Translations under genes and position numbers: made by a program
In this document: positions 1-10,133 of the stretch, piece by piece
Layout: the number at the start of each line of letters is the position of its first letter
Position numbering within the stretch: position 1 is the stretch's first letter
From: Luidia sarsii
Lineage: Eukaryota; Echinodermata; Asteroidea; Paxillosida; Luidiidae
Assembly: GCA_949987565.1 (NCBI GenBank)
Contig: OX465107.1
Span: 13,265,051-13,329,050 of the forward strand
Direction: 5' to 3'
DNA: 64,000 nt
The notes under the pieces: generated by a model
Databases searched by the model: none
What the model was told of the DNA's origin: nothing
What the model saw: only the letters and a program-made list of their open reading frames with translations

Positions 1-664
1 TAAGGACCTTTGAGAAAGGTCCTGCTAGGATCAAAACGTCAGGTCCACAGAATTTATTGAGACCAGTGATATAATGTACAGTAGCAACATTCGTCTCTGT
101 CTCAGTATCGCAGTGCTAAAGATTTCCCCCTAATTACCCAGTCAGCTCAAGATGACCTTCATAGGGCCAGGAAGGTGCGTTTCATAAAAAAATAATCGTC
201 GGTTTTCGGCAGCAAAGGCCAAGGCGAGGTCGGTCTCCATACACGAGAGAAATCTCGTGGAAGCGCGGCAGAGTGTGGCTCTCGCCGGCGTCGTTATACG
301 GGTCTGTACGGGGCGCTATAGGACCGGTGAGGCACCGATGGGTAGCTCGGTCGACTCCCGCCCGGCACGGCTCCTCGTACGGAGTGCAACAAGCATCCGA
401 TACCAAGCTTGCAAGGGGAAAGAACTTCGTTCTTGGTCGATGCTAGCTCGGTAAAGCGCTCTCTTTAGACACCTGGTAACACGCACTGCGACAAAAAACA
501 GACGCAGACGTGAGGGGGGGGGGGGTGGTTGGTCTAGATTATTATCAGCAAGGAACTGCAGAAGGAAAGGAACGTCCTCCTCGTGCAGGATTTCGTGCAG
601 CGATGGGCGGTTGGGCAAGGCGGGCTTGTGGGAGTATCTCGGCATGGTATTGCTGTCCGTGCAG
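1..664. other. non-coding sequence before gap
   Basis: I see no supportable gene here. Open frames are short, overlap on both strands and have no recognisable protein character. The only structure is a perfect 8-bp hairpin at positions 3-23 (AGGACCTT / AAGGTCCT) and a G-run near 511-525. Confidence 0.5.
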
Positions 665-864
665 NNNNNNNNNNNNNNNNNNNNNNNNNNNNNNNNNNNN
701 NNNNNNNNNNNNNNNNNNNNNNNNNNNNNNNNNNNNNNNNNNNNNNNNNNNNNNNNNNNNNNNNNNNNNNNNNNNNNNNNNNNNNNNNNNNNNNNNNNNN
801 NNNNNNNNNNNNNNNNNNNNNNNNNNNNNNNNNNNNNNNNNNNNNNNNNNNNNNNNNNNNNNNN
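665..864. other. assembly gap (200 N)
   Basis: Exactly 200 consecutive N characters. A round 200 is usually a placeholder for a scaffold join of unknown length, so distances across it should not be trusted. Open frames running through the Ns are meaningless. Confidence 0.98.
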
Positions 865-1265
865 GGTCGCATTCAGTTACAATTCTCTATGATTCTGAAA
901 AGAAATAACCAAGTGATGGGCAAGCACAATTTGTTTTCCTATATCACTACTTTGTTGGCAATTTTTGTACAGTAATGATCAACGTGCCGAGCCCTCGTCT
1001 GGCTTTCCGCGGCCGATGCACGCGTGCGTAATGGGCGTCTGTTGGATTTGAGTTGGACTAACTTGAGTCGTCTCGTGTCGATGTGCAAGGTGACTTTCTC
1101 AATACTGATGGCAGTTTGGATGCCTGCGGGAATCGTGCAAGGGAAGCAATGCTTCTAATTATCCAGTACAAGCCGACCCTTTAAAGGATTGCTTCGAGCG
1201 TTTCCTGGACAGACGCATTATTATGAAAACCAACTTGTTTGGTGAGCTTCCTAAAGTTACCGTTA
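865..1265. other. non-coding sequence after gap
   Basis: Unique-looking DNA without a supportable gene, RNA gene or repeat. Confidence 0.5.
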
Positions 1266-1478
1266 AGAAACGAGGGAGAGAGAGAGGGGAGAGATAGGGA
1301 GAGAGATGGAGAGGGAGAGAGGGAAGGAGGGGAGAGTGGTGAGAGGGAGAGAGAGAGGAGGAGAGAGAGGTATAGAGAGAGAGGGAGAGAGAAGTAGAGA
1401 GAAAAGTCGGAGAGAGAGGAGAGAGGGGGAGAGAGAGGGAGGTGAGAGAGAGAAGGAAAGAAACAGAGAGAGGAATGA
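1266..1478. repeat. GA-rich polypurine tract (GAGAGG-type)
   Basis: About 210 bp of almost uninterrupted purine on the + strand, built from GAGAGA and GAGGGA words. Serine/leucine-rich open frames on the minus strand are by-products of the CT repeat and not genes. Long mirror-like purine tracts of this kind can form intramolecular triplexes (known for GA repeats; not shown here). Confidence 0.9.
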
Positions 1479-2690
1479 GGCTTGGTTGACGTTGTCTGAA
1501 ACATCCTTGGAGTTCTCCATGGAGTACTAGAAGGTACATTTAGAATCACCTATGTAGACATACTGAAGAGAGACACTAGTCTGGTTGGAACTAATGGACT
1601 CAAATCTGCTATGACGGACATACTAGTGTGGTGTAAGTGCATTCATAGAGCAGCGAGTAAGCATTGGTAAGAAGCCCCTAGAATTAGTATAATTATAGTA
1701 ACAGTAAACTTCAAACCACGTTCGATAGGTTAGAACACGGTTTGAATTTGATGACTTTTTCGATCTGAATGTTCTAATTGTTGCTGTCATTTCATGCTGT
1801 CATGCTGTTCTATTTCCGCTGTCATTATTTTATTTGCGTCAAATACAGAACTGTGACTACGCGGTACCATGTTTCTTATTTCTGGGTCGATTTCTGAAAA
1901 GAATAAGTATAGTTGGCTCATGGTTGTCTTGTTTCCTTCTTACTTTCTTTCGATAGTGTGTGATTTGTGTTGGCACGCAACCAACTGCGCTCAGTGCGGT
2001 GTGCGTCCGGAGCAACGGGTGGACTTTAAGGACAGCGCCACCATCGACTGAGGTGGCTTCACTTTCCGCTACGCCGTTTCCCGTCGTAGGCGTACTAGCG
2101 CCCTCTGTCGGTGAGTGGCACCCTGTACACAAACCTTAGAGAATATGCCGATCGACGGCATTTTTGTTGAAAGTAGAGGTCGAAATATACAGTGTCAAAA
2201 ACCTTAATAGCTATCGATTGGGGTTGGATGGATAACTAACTTACAGAACTGACTGGCAGTATTTGGTCAAATGGTGGCGCTATTTCTGAGCTGGTCAAAA
2301 TGTGCCGCTCACGCCAAAATTGAGAGCCAATAAGCCGTTGGCCTTAATTATAACAAAGTGATACAGCACGGACGTAACAAACCAACTCGATATAATACAC
2401 TGAAATCACGGATAAAAGGAAGACCCCCACGTTACATTGTACGAGTTTATTCCGAATTCAATCATCACGTGGTAAAAGTGAAGCGATGAATATATCTTCT
2501 CAATAGAGGTCGCCCTTCCGTCATCCATCATCACAGCCATCATCCCCGACAATCGGGCGAAGCAGTACCGTTGCACGCTAACGACATTCAACGTTCAGCC
2601 CGCAGTAGTTCGATCCCAAAGAATGGGAGGGCGTCCACATCATTGTTGTTGTTATTGTCTCCAAGTGGTCTGGAATCTCGGCCATCGGGC
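1479..2690. other. non-coding sequence
   Basis: No gene is supportable. Frames of 60-90 aa occur on both strands at 1857-2132 but overlap each other and show no domain. Confidence 0.45.
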
Positions 2691-3590
2691 AACACTCCCT
2701 TCTGACCCAGTTCTGAAGCATCCACCTCTCCCCTCCCCTTCCCTAACCTCCCCTCCCCCTTCCCCTCCCCTCTTTCCAGCACCCTCCCAGGGTAACTCCT
2801 TGTTCCAGTTTTCTTTCAAATTTCTCGGGACAGCCTGGACGGTTCGTCTCTGCGTCCCTCGACCCCCTGTCCGCCTGCAGACCCCTCCCCTCCCCCTATA
2901 ACCCCCTCTCCCTCTTTCTGGACAGCTCCCCCGGGGCTGAGTCCGCACTCATTTCCACCATCTCATTCATCCCGTGGACGTGACCCCTCGTGGCCTTAAA
3001 ACGGTTCCACATTTTTTTTTTCTGGTTGGTGCTTCTTTCTGGTTTCGTCGACTTTCCTCTCCTCGTTTTCTCGACATGAGTGGACAGCGACCTCATTAAT
3101 TGTGCCCCCCCCCCAAAAAAAAAGATAAAACAAGAAAGATGTTTGACTCTGCTCCAAGCAAATGAGTTCGTCCGACGATCCGACGGCCAGTCCATGACTT
3201 TTCGTGATCGCGGATCTTGCCCTATAGGCTTGTTGTCTTCCAATCGTCTTTTTTTTTTTGGGGGGGGGGATCTGTAAAAACAAAATACCAAGGCGAATGC
3301 GTCTATCTTACCCTTGGTCAAGATGGGGTTCGAGTGCAAAAGTGGAACAGCGTTTTCCCTTTACCTTCAGTCTCCCCCCCCCCCCACCCGCTGTCGTTGC
3401 CACTAGAATCTTTGTTTCTGCACGCTTCGAAGATTGTTGAAGAAGGAAAACACCGTTTAGAGTTAGAAGCCGACGACTGTTTCTTGATACCCCGCTACCT
3501 CCCTGTGCCCCGGATGCAACATGTTATGACATGTTTTTTGGCGATTGCATCTCGAGTCGTCTCCCGTGCCGGCTCGTGCCACGGCAAGGG
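2691..3590. other. C-rich and homopolymer-rich non-coding DNA
   Basis: A CTCCCC-rich tract lies at about 2725-2785. A C10-A9 homopolymer pair lies at 3105-3123 and its inverse, T11-G10, at 3249-3269. Further C-runs occur near 3375. Overlapping frames on both strands through these runs are low complexity and I do not treat them as genes. Confidence 0.6.
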
Positions 3591-4195
3591 GTGGAAAGAG
3601 ATAGAGAGAAGGGGAGAGATAGAAAGAGGGGTAGAGAGAAGGGGACAAATAGAGAGGGGTACAGAGAAAGGGAGAGATAGAGAGGGGGAGAGATAGAGAG
3701 GGGTAGAGAGAAGGGAGATATAGAGAGGGGCAGAGAGAGGGGAGAGATAGAGAGAAGTAGAGAAAGGGGAGAGATAGGGGGAGATAGAGAGAGGTGGAGA
3801 GAGGTGAGAGATAGAGAGAGGTTTAGAGAGGGGGAGAAATTGAGAGAGGTAGAGAGAGGGAAAAAAAGACAGTGAGACAAAGAGAGGGAGAGAAAGTGAA
3901 AGACCGGGAGACAGAGAGAGGAGAGAAGACGAGTGAGGCTAAGAGGGACAGAGAGAAAAAGAGAGGGGGAAAGGAAAGTTGGGAGAGAGGGAGAGAAAGG
4001 TAGGGAGAAAGAGAGAAATGGAGAGAAAGAGAGACGGAAAGAGAGGGGAGAGAGACAGAGAGGGGGAGCGTTAGAGGGGAGTAGATAGAGGGGGAGAGAG
4101 GGGAGAGACTGAGAGAGAGACGGACATAGACGGGGAGAGTAGATAGAGAGGAGAGAGAGAGGAGAGACGGAGGGAGAGAATGATAGAGACATGAA
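3591..4195. repeat. 600-bp GA-rich polypurine tract
   Basis: About 600 bp of GAGAGAGG/GATAGAGA words with very few pyrimidines on the + strand, ending at GACATGAAACAG. It is the longest polypurine tract in the window. The 289-aa minus-strand frame across it is only the translation of CTCTCC repeats. Confidence 0.92.
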
Positions 4196-4757
4196 ACAGC
4201 CACCTATCGCCTTGGCATTGCAGTTGGAGCGGACGTCCGCCCCTTTTTCTTGGGGTCCCGCCCACAGCCAACCCCGTGGGAGTTTGGGCAGAGAGGGGGG
4301 TGGGGGGGGGGAGAGGGGAGACCCCGAGAGCCCCCAGCGGAAGGCTGGGTCACACAAGGGGAAGTATCGGGTTTCTAGGCCTGTCAGGTCCACTTAAATT
4401 GCCGTTCCCCCGGCGCGGCGAAATTAATTTCAATACTGATAGGTGACGAAGTGCAGGCGTAACTATCTACGGTGGCCCCGAGGAGACATTGGCATTGGCT
4501 CGCTCTCGTTGGCAGTGCATAATTATATGGTGGCGCTTGACAACAGTAGAATTACCACTCGGTATGACTTGTGCAAAACGGCTTCAGGGTAAGGGGCCAC
4601 CAAGATTGCACCTAAAGACCAGAAATAGGGATCGAAAACCACGCAAATGTGTGTGTGTTTTTTGTTTTTTTTTAAGGAACAACGCCAGTTAAACACAAAG
4701 ATTAGAAACTTGCAAACAAAACAAGAAATCATATTGCTTGCGCCCCCACCCGGCAAA
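4196..4757. other. non-coding sequence
   Basis: No gene supported. There is a G-run at about 4299-4310 and a short GT/T-rich stretch near 4647-4673. Confidence 0.45.
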
Positions 4758-4905
4758 GACTAGTTGACTATCATTTGGGGAAGGCCGCCATCTAAGGGCT
4801 GGACAGCTCAGATGGTAGGAGCGCTGGCACGCAAAAACAGAGGTCTCGAGTTTAAGTCCCAGTCCAGTCAAAGTTTTTCAATTTTTTTCAAAATCTTCTA
4901 AAAGT
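4758..4905 (+). repeat. tRNA-derived SINE copy with tRNA-like head
   Basis: The 73 nt at 4797-4869 look like a degenerate tRNA. GGCTGGA at the 5' end can pair with TCCAGTC at the 3' end (one G-T wobble). An A-box-like CAGCTCAGATGG sits at 4804-4815 with a GCTC/GAGC D-stem, and a B-box-like GAGTTTAAGTCCC at 4848-4860. The anticodon and T stems are only partly paired, so this is not a working tRNA. A ~40-bp leader (GACTAGTTGACTAT...) and a T-rich tail flank it. The same leader, tRNA-like part and tail recur in reverse at 10041-10133, which makes it a dispersed SINE family rather than a lone pseudogene. Confidence 0.75.
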
Positions 4906-5219
4906 TCCCAGTCAGGTTTTTTTCCCTTTATGTTTTGTTTGAAAACCAAGGAGTGATTCAACAATGTTGCGATCTGCTATCTGAGCCAAATTACCGAAAA
5001 ATGCAAAAAATCTGAACAAGAATAACGAGGGCCTGGTGTACTGATCCCGGCAGGACATCTCTCAAAGGGCTGGGTGGCCAACATTTTCTTGGAGCCGGCA
5101 GACCATGCAGTACGAGTGGGATCTTTCTCGCACTAAGAACGGCCACTCTGCCTGCCTGGCCTACGGGGAAGGCCATGCTAGCTAGGACCGCAACATCGGG
5201 CCCTCGAAATAAGCGACTT
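4906..5219. other. non-coding sequence
   Basis: No supportable gene. The stretch is T-rich at the left, following the SINE tail. Confidence 0.4.
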
Positions 5220-5445
5220 TGTGTGGGTTCGTGTATTTTGGGGTTGTTGGTTTTTTTTCTCTAAATGTTGGGTCGAGAACATTTACATGTAGGTGGGTTT
5301 GTGTATTTTGGTGGGGTATTTTTCTCTAAATGTTGGGTCGATAACATTTGGGTGCGTTTGTGTATTTTGGGGCTGTTTTCCCCTCTATTTGAGTCGATAA
5401 CATTTGGGTGGGTTTGTGTATTTTGGGGTTTGTATTCTCTCTAGC
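5220..5445 (+). repeat. short tandem repeat, about 4 copies of ~57-72 bp
   Basis: The pattern GTGGGTTTGTGTATTTTGGGG followed by a T/C-rich run and TTGGGTCGATAACATTTG occurs four times, with starts near 5222, 5293, 5352 and 5408. The last copy is partial. Copies differ mainly in the length of the T/C-rich run. Confidence 0.85.
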
Positions 5446-6292
5446 TCTAAACGGGGGCAAATGGGATCTTGAAAAGTCCCAACTTCGTCTCGACTTTTGA
5501 TGGATCGCCGGGGCTGGACTGAGAGGGGAGGAGAGGGTGGTTAGGGGTGGAGCGAAAAGTGCATGAACCTCCGCTTCCAATTAGCGGTGACCATGCATCC
5601 CCGCCTCAGAGACCGTTAGGCCCGGCGTGAGCAGCGGCAGGCCACGTGCGTGGAGTCTGCGATTAACGGGCGAAACACTTACGGAAGTCCTGGGCAGAAT
5701 AGATTTCGCCGCCGAGACAATCACCTTGAGGATTTTCGAAGCATACTGATCACCTCGTCAAGTTCTCGTCCTCTGTCTCTCATGACTCCGTGTGTCCCCC
5801 CCCCCTCTGCTAACAGTTGTCTGTGGCGAATGGCTGACACACGTTGCCGCCTCCAGACCCCAAGCCGATGTCTGTGGACTCTGCTGGCGCCCTTGCGAGG
5901 GCGCCCTCTTTGCCAAGATCAAAAGGACTGCGGTGTGGGATATGTGACATCATTGGGGGGGGGGGGGGCTCCCCAGTGATCTACGCATGGCAACGGAATC
6001 CACGTTTATTTAGCAGGGATAAGAAGCGCAGTTGCCTCGTCTCATTAGTTGCCGGCGCGGCGGGCTGTGTGTAAATTTGATGTTATGTCTTAACGACCGT
6101 TTTCTTTTCTTTGCTCTTCAATAATTGGCTCCGATTGGACAGCCACGCGTGACAGGTTGCGAGGCAACGGAGAAAGGGGGTCCAGGAGACGGAATGGCGG
6201 GCGAAGAACGCGCAGAGAGACGGGGGTCGATTGCGGGGAGGAGGGATCACGGTCTATGGGTTCGGTGTGGGGACGGGGGGGGGGGTTCGCCG
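5446..6292. other. non-coding sequence
   Basis: Nothing supportable as a gene. Short items: an 8-bp GC hairpin at 5886-5905 (GGCGCCCT / AGGGCGCC), a C-run near 5797 and G-runs near 5956 and 6277. Confidence 0.45.
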
Positions 6293-6656
6293 TTAAAGGG
6301 ATAACACAACATTGATCGAGGTCAAGGAATACCATCCATACGTTGTCTGATCCAACATATGCATGGAATAGTTCACCTGTGAAAATTTCAGCTCAATCCG
6401 CCAACCGAATCTCAAGAAAATCGTGAAAACTGCTTCATTTGCTTCACGATAATGCAGCATTCAACGCATTGATCCGAACAATCGTTTAGATGTAGGGGTG
6501 AGGCGTAAACGATTTATTTCACTCTTGTTTTTCCAAAAATACAGCATTTTGGACAGAAATATTTCAGTGCAAGGTTTTTTTTACCATAACCATCTTTAAA
6601 CAAATCTGTGATCATTTCTGTTTTTCGATCTTACAAATTTTTGTAGGGGCTTTAAG
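6293..6656 (+). mobile_element. MITE copy 1 (left arm of inverted pair)
   Basis: A 364-bp non-coding element bounded by inverted ends: TTAAAGGGATAACACAAC at the left and TTTGTAGGGGCTTTAAG at the right. Reverse-complementing the element at 6825-7202 gives a sequence that aligns along the whole length, for example CAGCTCAATCCGCCAACCGA near 6390 and CAGAAATATTTCAGTG near 6557. No transposase is encoded. Superfamily not assigned; no clear target duplication. Confidence 0.8.
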
Positions 6657-6824
6657 ACTCGCTGCTCCCTCATAAAAAAAAAATCAGATTCTTGCATACC
6701 ACACTGAGGTAATATACTCGCCATAAAAACAAACAGTCAAATTCAAGGCGAGAAATCAAGGTGCACAAAGCGTAATGGGATGTTACATGGCGGTGAAGTC
6801 AATATTTGGAAATTCGTTCCTCCG

Positions 6825-7202
6825 TTTAAAGCGCCTACACAACATTGGTAAGATCGAAAAACAGAAATGTTCACAGATTTACATGAAACTTATGCAGTTT
6901 GAAAATGGTTATAGTAGAAACTTCTCACTGAAATATTTCTGCCTAAAATGTTGTATTTTGGGAGAAATGAGTAAAAGAAATAGTTTACGTCTCATCGAGA
7001 TCTAAACTATTTTCAGGAACAGTACGGCGTTGAATGCTGCATTTTCGCGAAACAAATGAAGCGGTTTTCACGATTTTCTCCAGACTCGGTTGGCGGATTG
7101 AGCTGTAATTTTCACAGGTGTGCTATTTCATGAATATGTTGGATCGGACAACGTATGAATGCTATTCTTTGACCTCGACCAATGTTGTGTAGGGGCTTTA
7201 AG
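6825..7202 (-). mobile_element. MITE copy 2 (right arm of inverted pair)
   Basis: Second copy of the element at 6293-6656, opposite orientation, about 377 bp. Its ends are better preserved: TTAAAGCGCCTACACAACATTGG at the left and CCAATGTTGTGTAGGGGCTTTAAG at the right, a terminal inverted repeat of about 25-30 bp. A 76-aa open frame inside it is AT-rich chance coding. With copy 1 it forms a large imperfect palindrome around a 168-bp spacer (6657-6824). Confidence 0.8.
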
Positions 7203-7849
7203 AGCAATGATTGATTGATTCAAACATTATTGAAAATAGGGAGAGTAACCGGTTTTGTTTTATTTATTGAAGCAGTTTTCAAGGATGGACTCTGTACGGG
7301 GAATTGGGCTGGCTTGCATTTTGTTTTTGCGCGCGGGACAGTAGGCAGGATTATTGCGTTGTACACCGGAGTGAATAACATCGTATAGTGAGTGAATGCT
7401 AGGCTAGGACGCGTTCACGATCCAGGGACGCTCTGTCGTCTGTTTTCCTACGATTTTGTGCGCATGGGCAAGGTTCTTTTCCTCCCCCTTGAAGTGGCAA
7501 ACAAAAACCAAATAACCTTTCTTTCGACCGGGAGGCAGAGCGAGAGAGGAACGGGTCGCTGACGGGAATAGAGGGGTTTTGTTCAGTCGCATGCTTATTG
7601 ACGGTCAGCGTTTAATTCACGTTGATGTACTTCGATGATTGAGTCATCAAAAATGTCCAATGGAAATACTCAGCTTCGATAATTTCGCGCGCTTTGGCGA
7701 ATCCGCGCTATGGCTGCGGACATGCTAATTAAGCCTTTGGCGATCGAGTGACGTCATGTGAAAAACCTCTATACGGGCCTCGCCGGAACAGGGAACATTG
7801 TTTCTTTGTATGTTGGCCGCGAGGTGAGGGCAGCTGTCGTGGTTCGCTG
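7203..7849. other. upstream region of the GPCR gene
   Basis: AT-richer DNA between the MITE pair and the GPCR start. No TATA box or other core promoter element was convincing. If the GPCR has a separate 5' UTR exon I could not identify it. Confidence 0.35.
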
Positions 7850-9058
7850 ATGGCGTTTCTGACTAGTCCCTACGCGCTGACAGAGAGTGGAGCTGACAGC
7901 GAGGGATCCGTGCCGATGACCACAGCGACCTTCCAGGCGACGGCCGGTGATGAGGTGGGCTCCGCCGCCGCCGCTGACGGCCAGACGGGGCCGAGCGGGG
8001 CGGGCCCGGCGTACCGTGTCACGGCGCTGTCCCTCTGCAAGGCGCTCCTGCTGGCCGTGACGGCGCTGCTGGTGGTGCTAGGCAACACCGTGTGTCTGGC
8101 CGTGCTCCTCCGCACCCGCCGCGGCGTCAGCCCCGTCACCCGGCTCTTCCTCATCTCGCTGACCACCGGCGACCTCCTGGTGGGCCTGCTCGTCTGCCTG
8201 CCCGTCGTGGGCTCCACGGCCCTGCAGGCCTGGCCCTACGGCGACGCCTACTGCACCCTGGTGGCCGCCTGCCACGTGCTCTACTTCAACGCCGGACTCT
8301 CCGTGCTGGCCATCAACGTGGAGCGCTACATCGCCGTCATCTGGCCGCTCCGCTACCCGAGCATCGTCACGCTGCGGCGCGCCGCCGTGGTGGAAGCCAT
8401 CTTCGCGGCCCTTCTGCTCGCCTGGACGGCCCTGTACGTCCTCCCCGGCGACCGGGCCACCATCTACTACGCCAACTTCAGCCAGTGCTTCATCGACGCC
8501 GAGGAGGGATCGGACCTGACCGGCCAGGTGGGCATGTCCGTCTTCATCGCGGCGCCCGTCCTCGTCACCGTGGTGCTCCACGTGCGCCTCTACTTCCTGG
8601 CCTCGGAGCACGCCGCCCGCGTGGCCGACGTCAGCGTGGGTCAGATCCGACCCGCCGGCGGGGCGCCGCCGGTCGTCGGCGAGGACGACCCAGGTGGGGC
8701 CCGGCGCGCCGGCCGGCCCGCGCGGTTCTGGAGGCGGCTGCGGCGCCGGCAACGGCCCGCCGTCGCCGCGTCGCCGGAGACCCGAGCCGCCCGGACCTTC
8801 TTCCTGATGGCCGCGGTGCTGACCGTGTCCTGGCTGCCCTACTACGCCACCGTGGCCTGGGAGAACCTGCGCCCGGAAAGTGGTCTGCCCGATGGCTTGG
8901 CCTTCGCCTCGCAGCTCCTCCTGTTCCTCAACAGCTTCTGGAACGTCGTCATCTACTACAGCAGGAACCGGCCTTTCCGCAAGACCGCCAACCGGCTCTT
9001 CGGCTGCCGCCTGCCGGGTCCTGAGCGACTCCAGCAGTTGCCCGTACACTCGACCTGA
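7850..9058 (+). CDS. intronless rhodopsin-family (class A) GPCR, orphan
   Basis: Encodes a 402-aa seven-helix receptor of the plasma membrane; ligand unknown. The first in-frame ATG is 7850. The frame is open upstream to 7748 but only from a GTG, so it is not used here. ATG 7916 is a possible alternative start. Seen: GN at residues 78-79 (TM1), SLTTGD with D108 (TM2), C135 and C213 as the likely disulfide, E158-R159-Y160 followed by IAVIWPLRYP (TM3/loop 2), sequon N209-F-S in loop 2, P236 (TM5), SWLP 327-330 (TM6), NVVIY 365-369 in place of NPxxY (TM7), then RNRPFRK (helix 8) and C386. The third loop (about 252-314) is Arg/Pro/Gly-rich. No Asp lies at the usual TM3 amine-binding site, so an aminergic ligand is unlikely. 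GC content is far above the flanks. General flavour is amine/melanocortin-like, but I cannot assign a subfamily. Confidence 0.93.
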   Translation: MAFLTSPYALTESGADSEGSVPMTTATFQATAGDEVGSAAAADGQTGPSGAGPAYRVTALSLCKALLLAVTALLVVLGNTVCLAVLLRTRRGVSPVTRLFLISLTTGDLLVGLLVCLPVVGSTALQAWPYGDAYCTLVAACHVLYFNAGLSVLAINVERYIAVIWPLRYPSIVTLRRAAVVEAIFAALLLAWTALYVLPGDRATIYYANFSQCFIDAEEGSDLTGQVGMSVFIAAPVLVTVVLHVRLYFLASEHAARVADVSVGQIRPAGGAPPVVGEDDPGGARRAGRPARFWRRLRRRQRPAVAASPETRAARTFFLMAAVLTVSWLPYYATVAWENLRPESGLPDGLAFASQLLLFLNSFWNVVIYYSRNRPFRKTANRLFGCRLPGPERLQQLPVHST

Positions 9059-10040
9059 AGCCCCCACCCCCACCCGACCCCATGGGCCAATTTCAAAGAC
9101 CTGCTTAACTGGCATAATTTCATGAAGCGCAAAAAGTCACGATTCACAGGAGCATCCTGCCTCCCCAAACTTCAGTATTGTTTCAAGCTAAGTAAAGGAG
9201 AGTGGAATACAAGTCAAAACCAATTGGCAACACATCGCAGTGCGGTCTGTTAGCCCGTTTACACGAGGAAGACTTTCCACGCTTTAGCGGCTCTATGAAA
9301 TTGGGTCCAGGTCTCGCCTCTGCTTTCTGGCGTTCTCCCTGCAGTTGAAGGTCAGCATGGTGGAAGCACAACTTAGAAAGTCGAGTCGCATTAGAGTCAC
9401 GTTCGTTGAAAGCCGAGTCACAAGACAAAACCTTTTTCATTGGAATACAGGGTTTCCGTTATCTTTGTTTGAAGATCGTCTGTCTAATTGCAACCCCGTG
9501 CAGCTGGATGTACAACTGCGGGATGACTATGTCGGTAAAAACTCCACGTTTGGGGAAGATCGATAGTGCGACCACCCCGAAGGTTTCCCTCGCGGACGCA
9601 TACAGGACTCTTGGTGGCGCTATCTCCTAGCTTTCCGCACGGGTGTCTTTTCTATATGCAAACAAAAAACGTGCTTCACCGTAGCCACCTAACGACACCA
9701 CACAAGCACTGAATGTATAGGTGACATCTTTCTAAAAAAATGGGAAATGTTAACGCACCGAGTTGTCCGTAGTCCACACCTCCCTTGATGCACTGTGGGG
9801 ATGCTCCATTGACAGTACTGTGAGCGTTATTGAGCGTGATAAGTCAAAGATTGGCGTAAACCGTAAAACTACGAACTCTATCTTGCTCCTCCAACGTCCT
9901 CAACTGTATGAAGACTTTCACAAATGCACATGATTTTGTAGTTTTTTTAAATGTGGATATTTTGCTGAGCACGAATGGTCCATTTGTTTGTTTGAGGGGT
10001 TTTTGGTCACAATTTAGAACATTTTTGAAAAATGGCAAAG
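9059..10040. other. non-coding sequence downstream of the GPCR
   Basis: 3' flank of the GPCR. No clear AATAAA close to the stop codon. No other gene supported. Confidence 0.4.
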
Positions 10041-10133
10041 AAAACTTTGACTGAACCGGGACGTAAACCCGAGACCTCTGGTTTTAGCTATCCATCCCTT
10101 AGATGGTGGCATTCCCAAAATAGTCAACTAGTC
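10041..10133 (-). repeat. SINE copy, internally deleted
   Basis: Read on the minus strand it starts GACTAGTTGACTATTTTGGG, continues with CCACCATCTAAGGGATGG, and reaches CAGAGGTCTCGGGTTTACGTC and CAGTCAAAG. The same blocks in the same order occur at 4758-4875. About 25 bp of the A-box side (the CAGATGGTAGGAGCGCTGGC part) are missing here, so this copy should not be transcribable by Pol III. Confidence 0.75.

Noticed and set aside
3..23. 8-bp hairpin AGGACCTT/AAGGTCCT at the window start
   Set aside because: Too short and isolated to assign a role; such hairpins are expected by chance in this length of sequence.
3524..4393. 289-aa minus-strand frame
   Set aside because: Ser/Leu/Pro repeats from the GA tract; no protein features.
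4797..4869. Functional tRNA gene
   Set aside because: The anticodon and T stems do not pair properly, and the sequence recurs with its leader and tail elsewhere, so it is a SINE head.
7748..7849. 34-residue N-terminal extension of the GPCR
   Set aside because: It begins with GTG and has no in-frame ATG; ATG 7850 is the first plausible eukaryotic start.
8078..9115. 345-aa minus-strand open frame, and a 310-aa + strand frame (8092-9024), over the GPCR
   Set aside because: GC-rich coding DNA opens shadow frames; these are rich in Gly/His/Asp/Arg with no domain, while the receptor frame has all seven helices.
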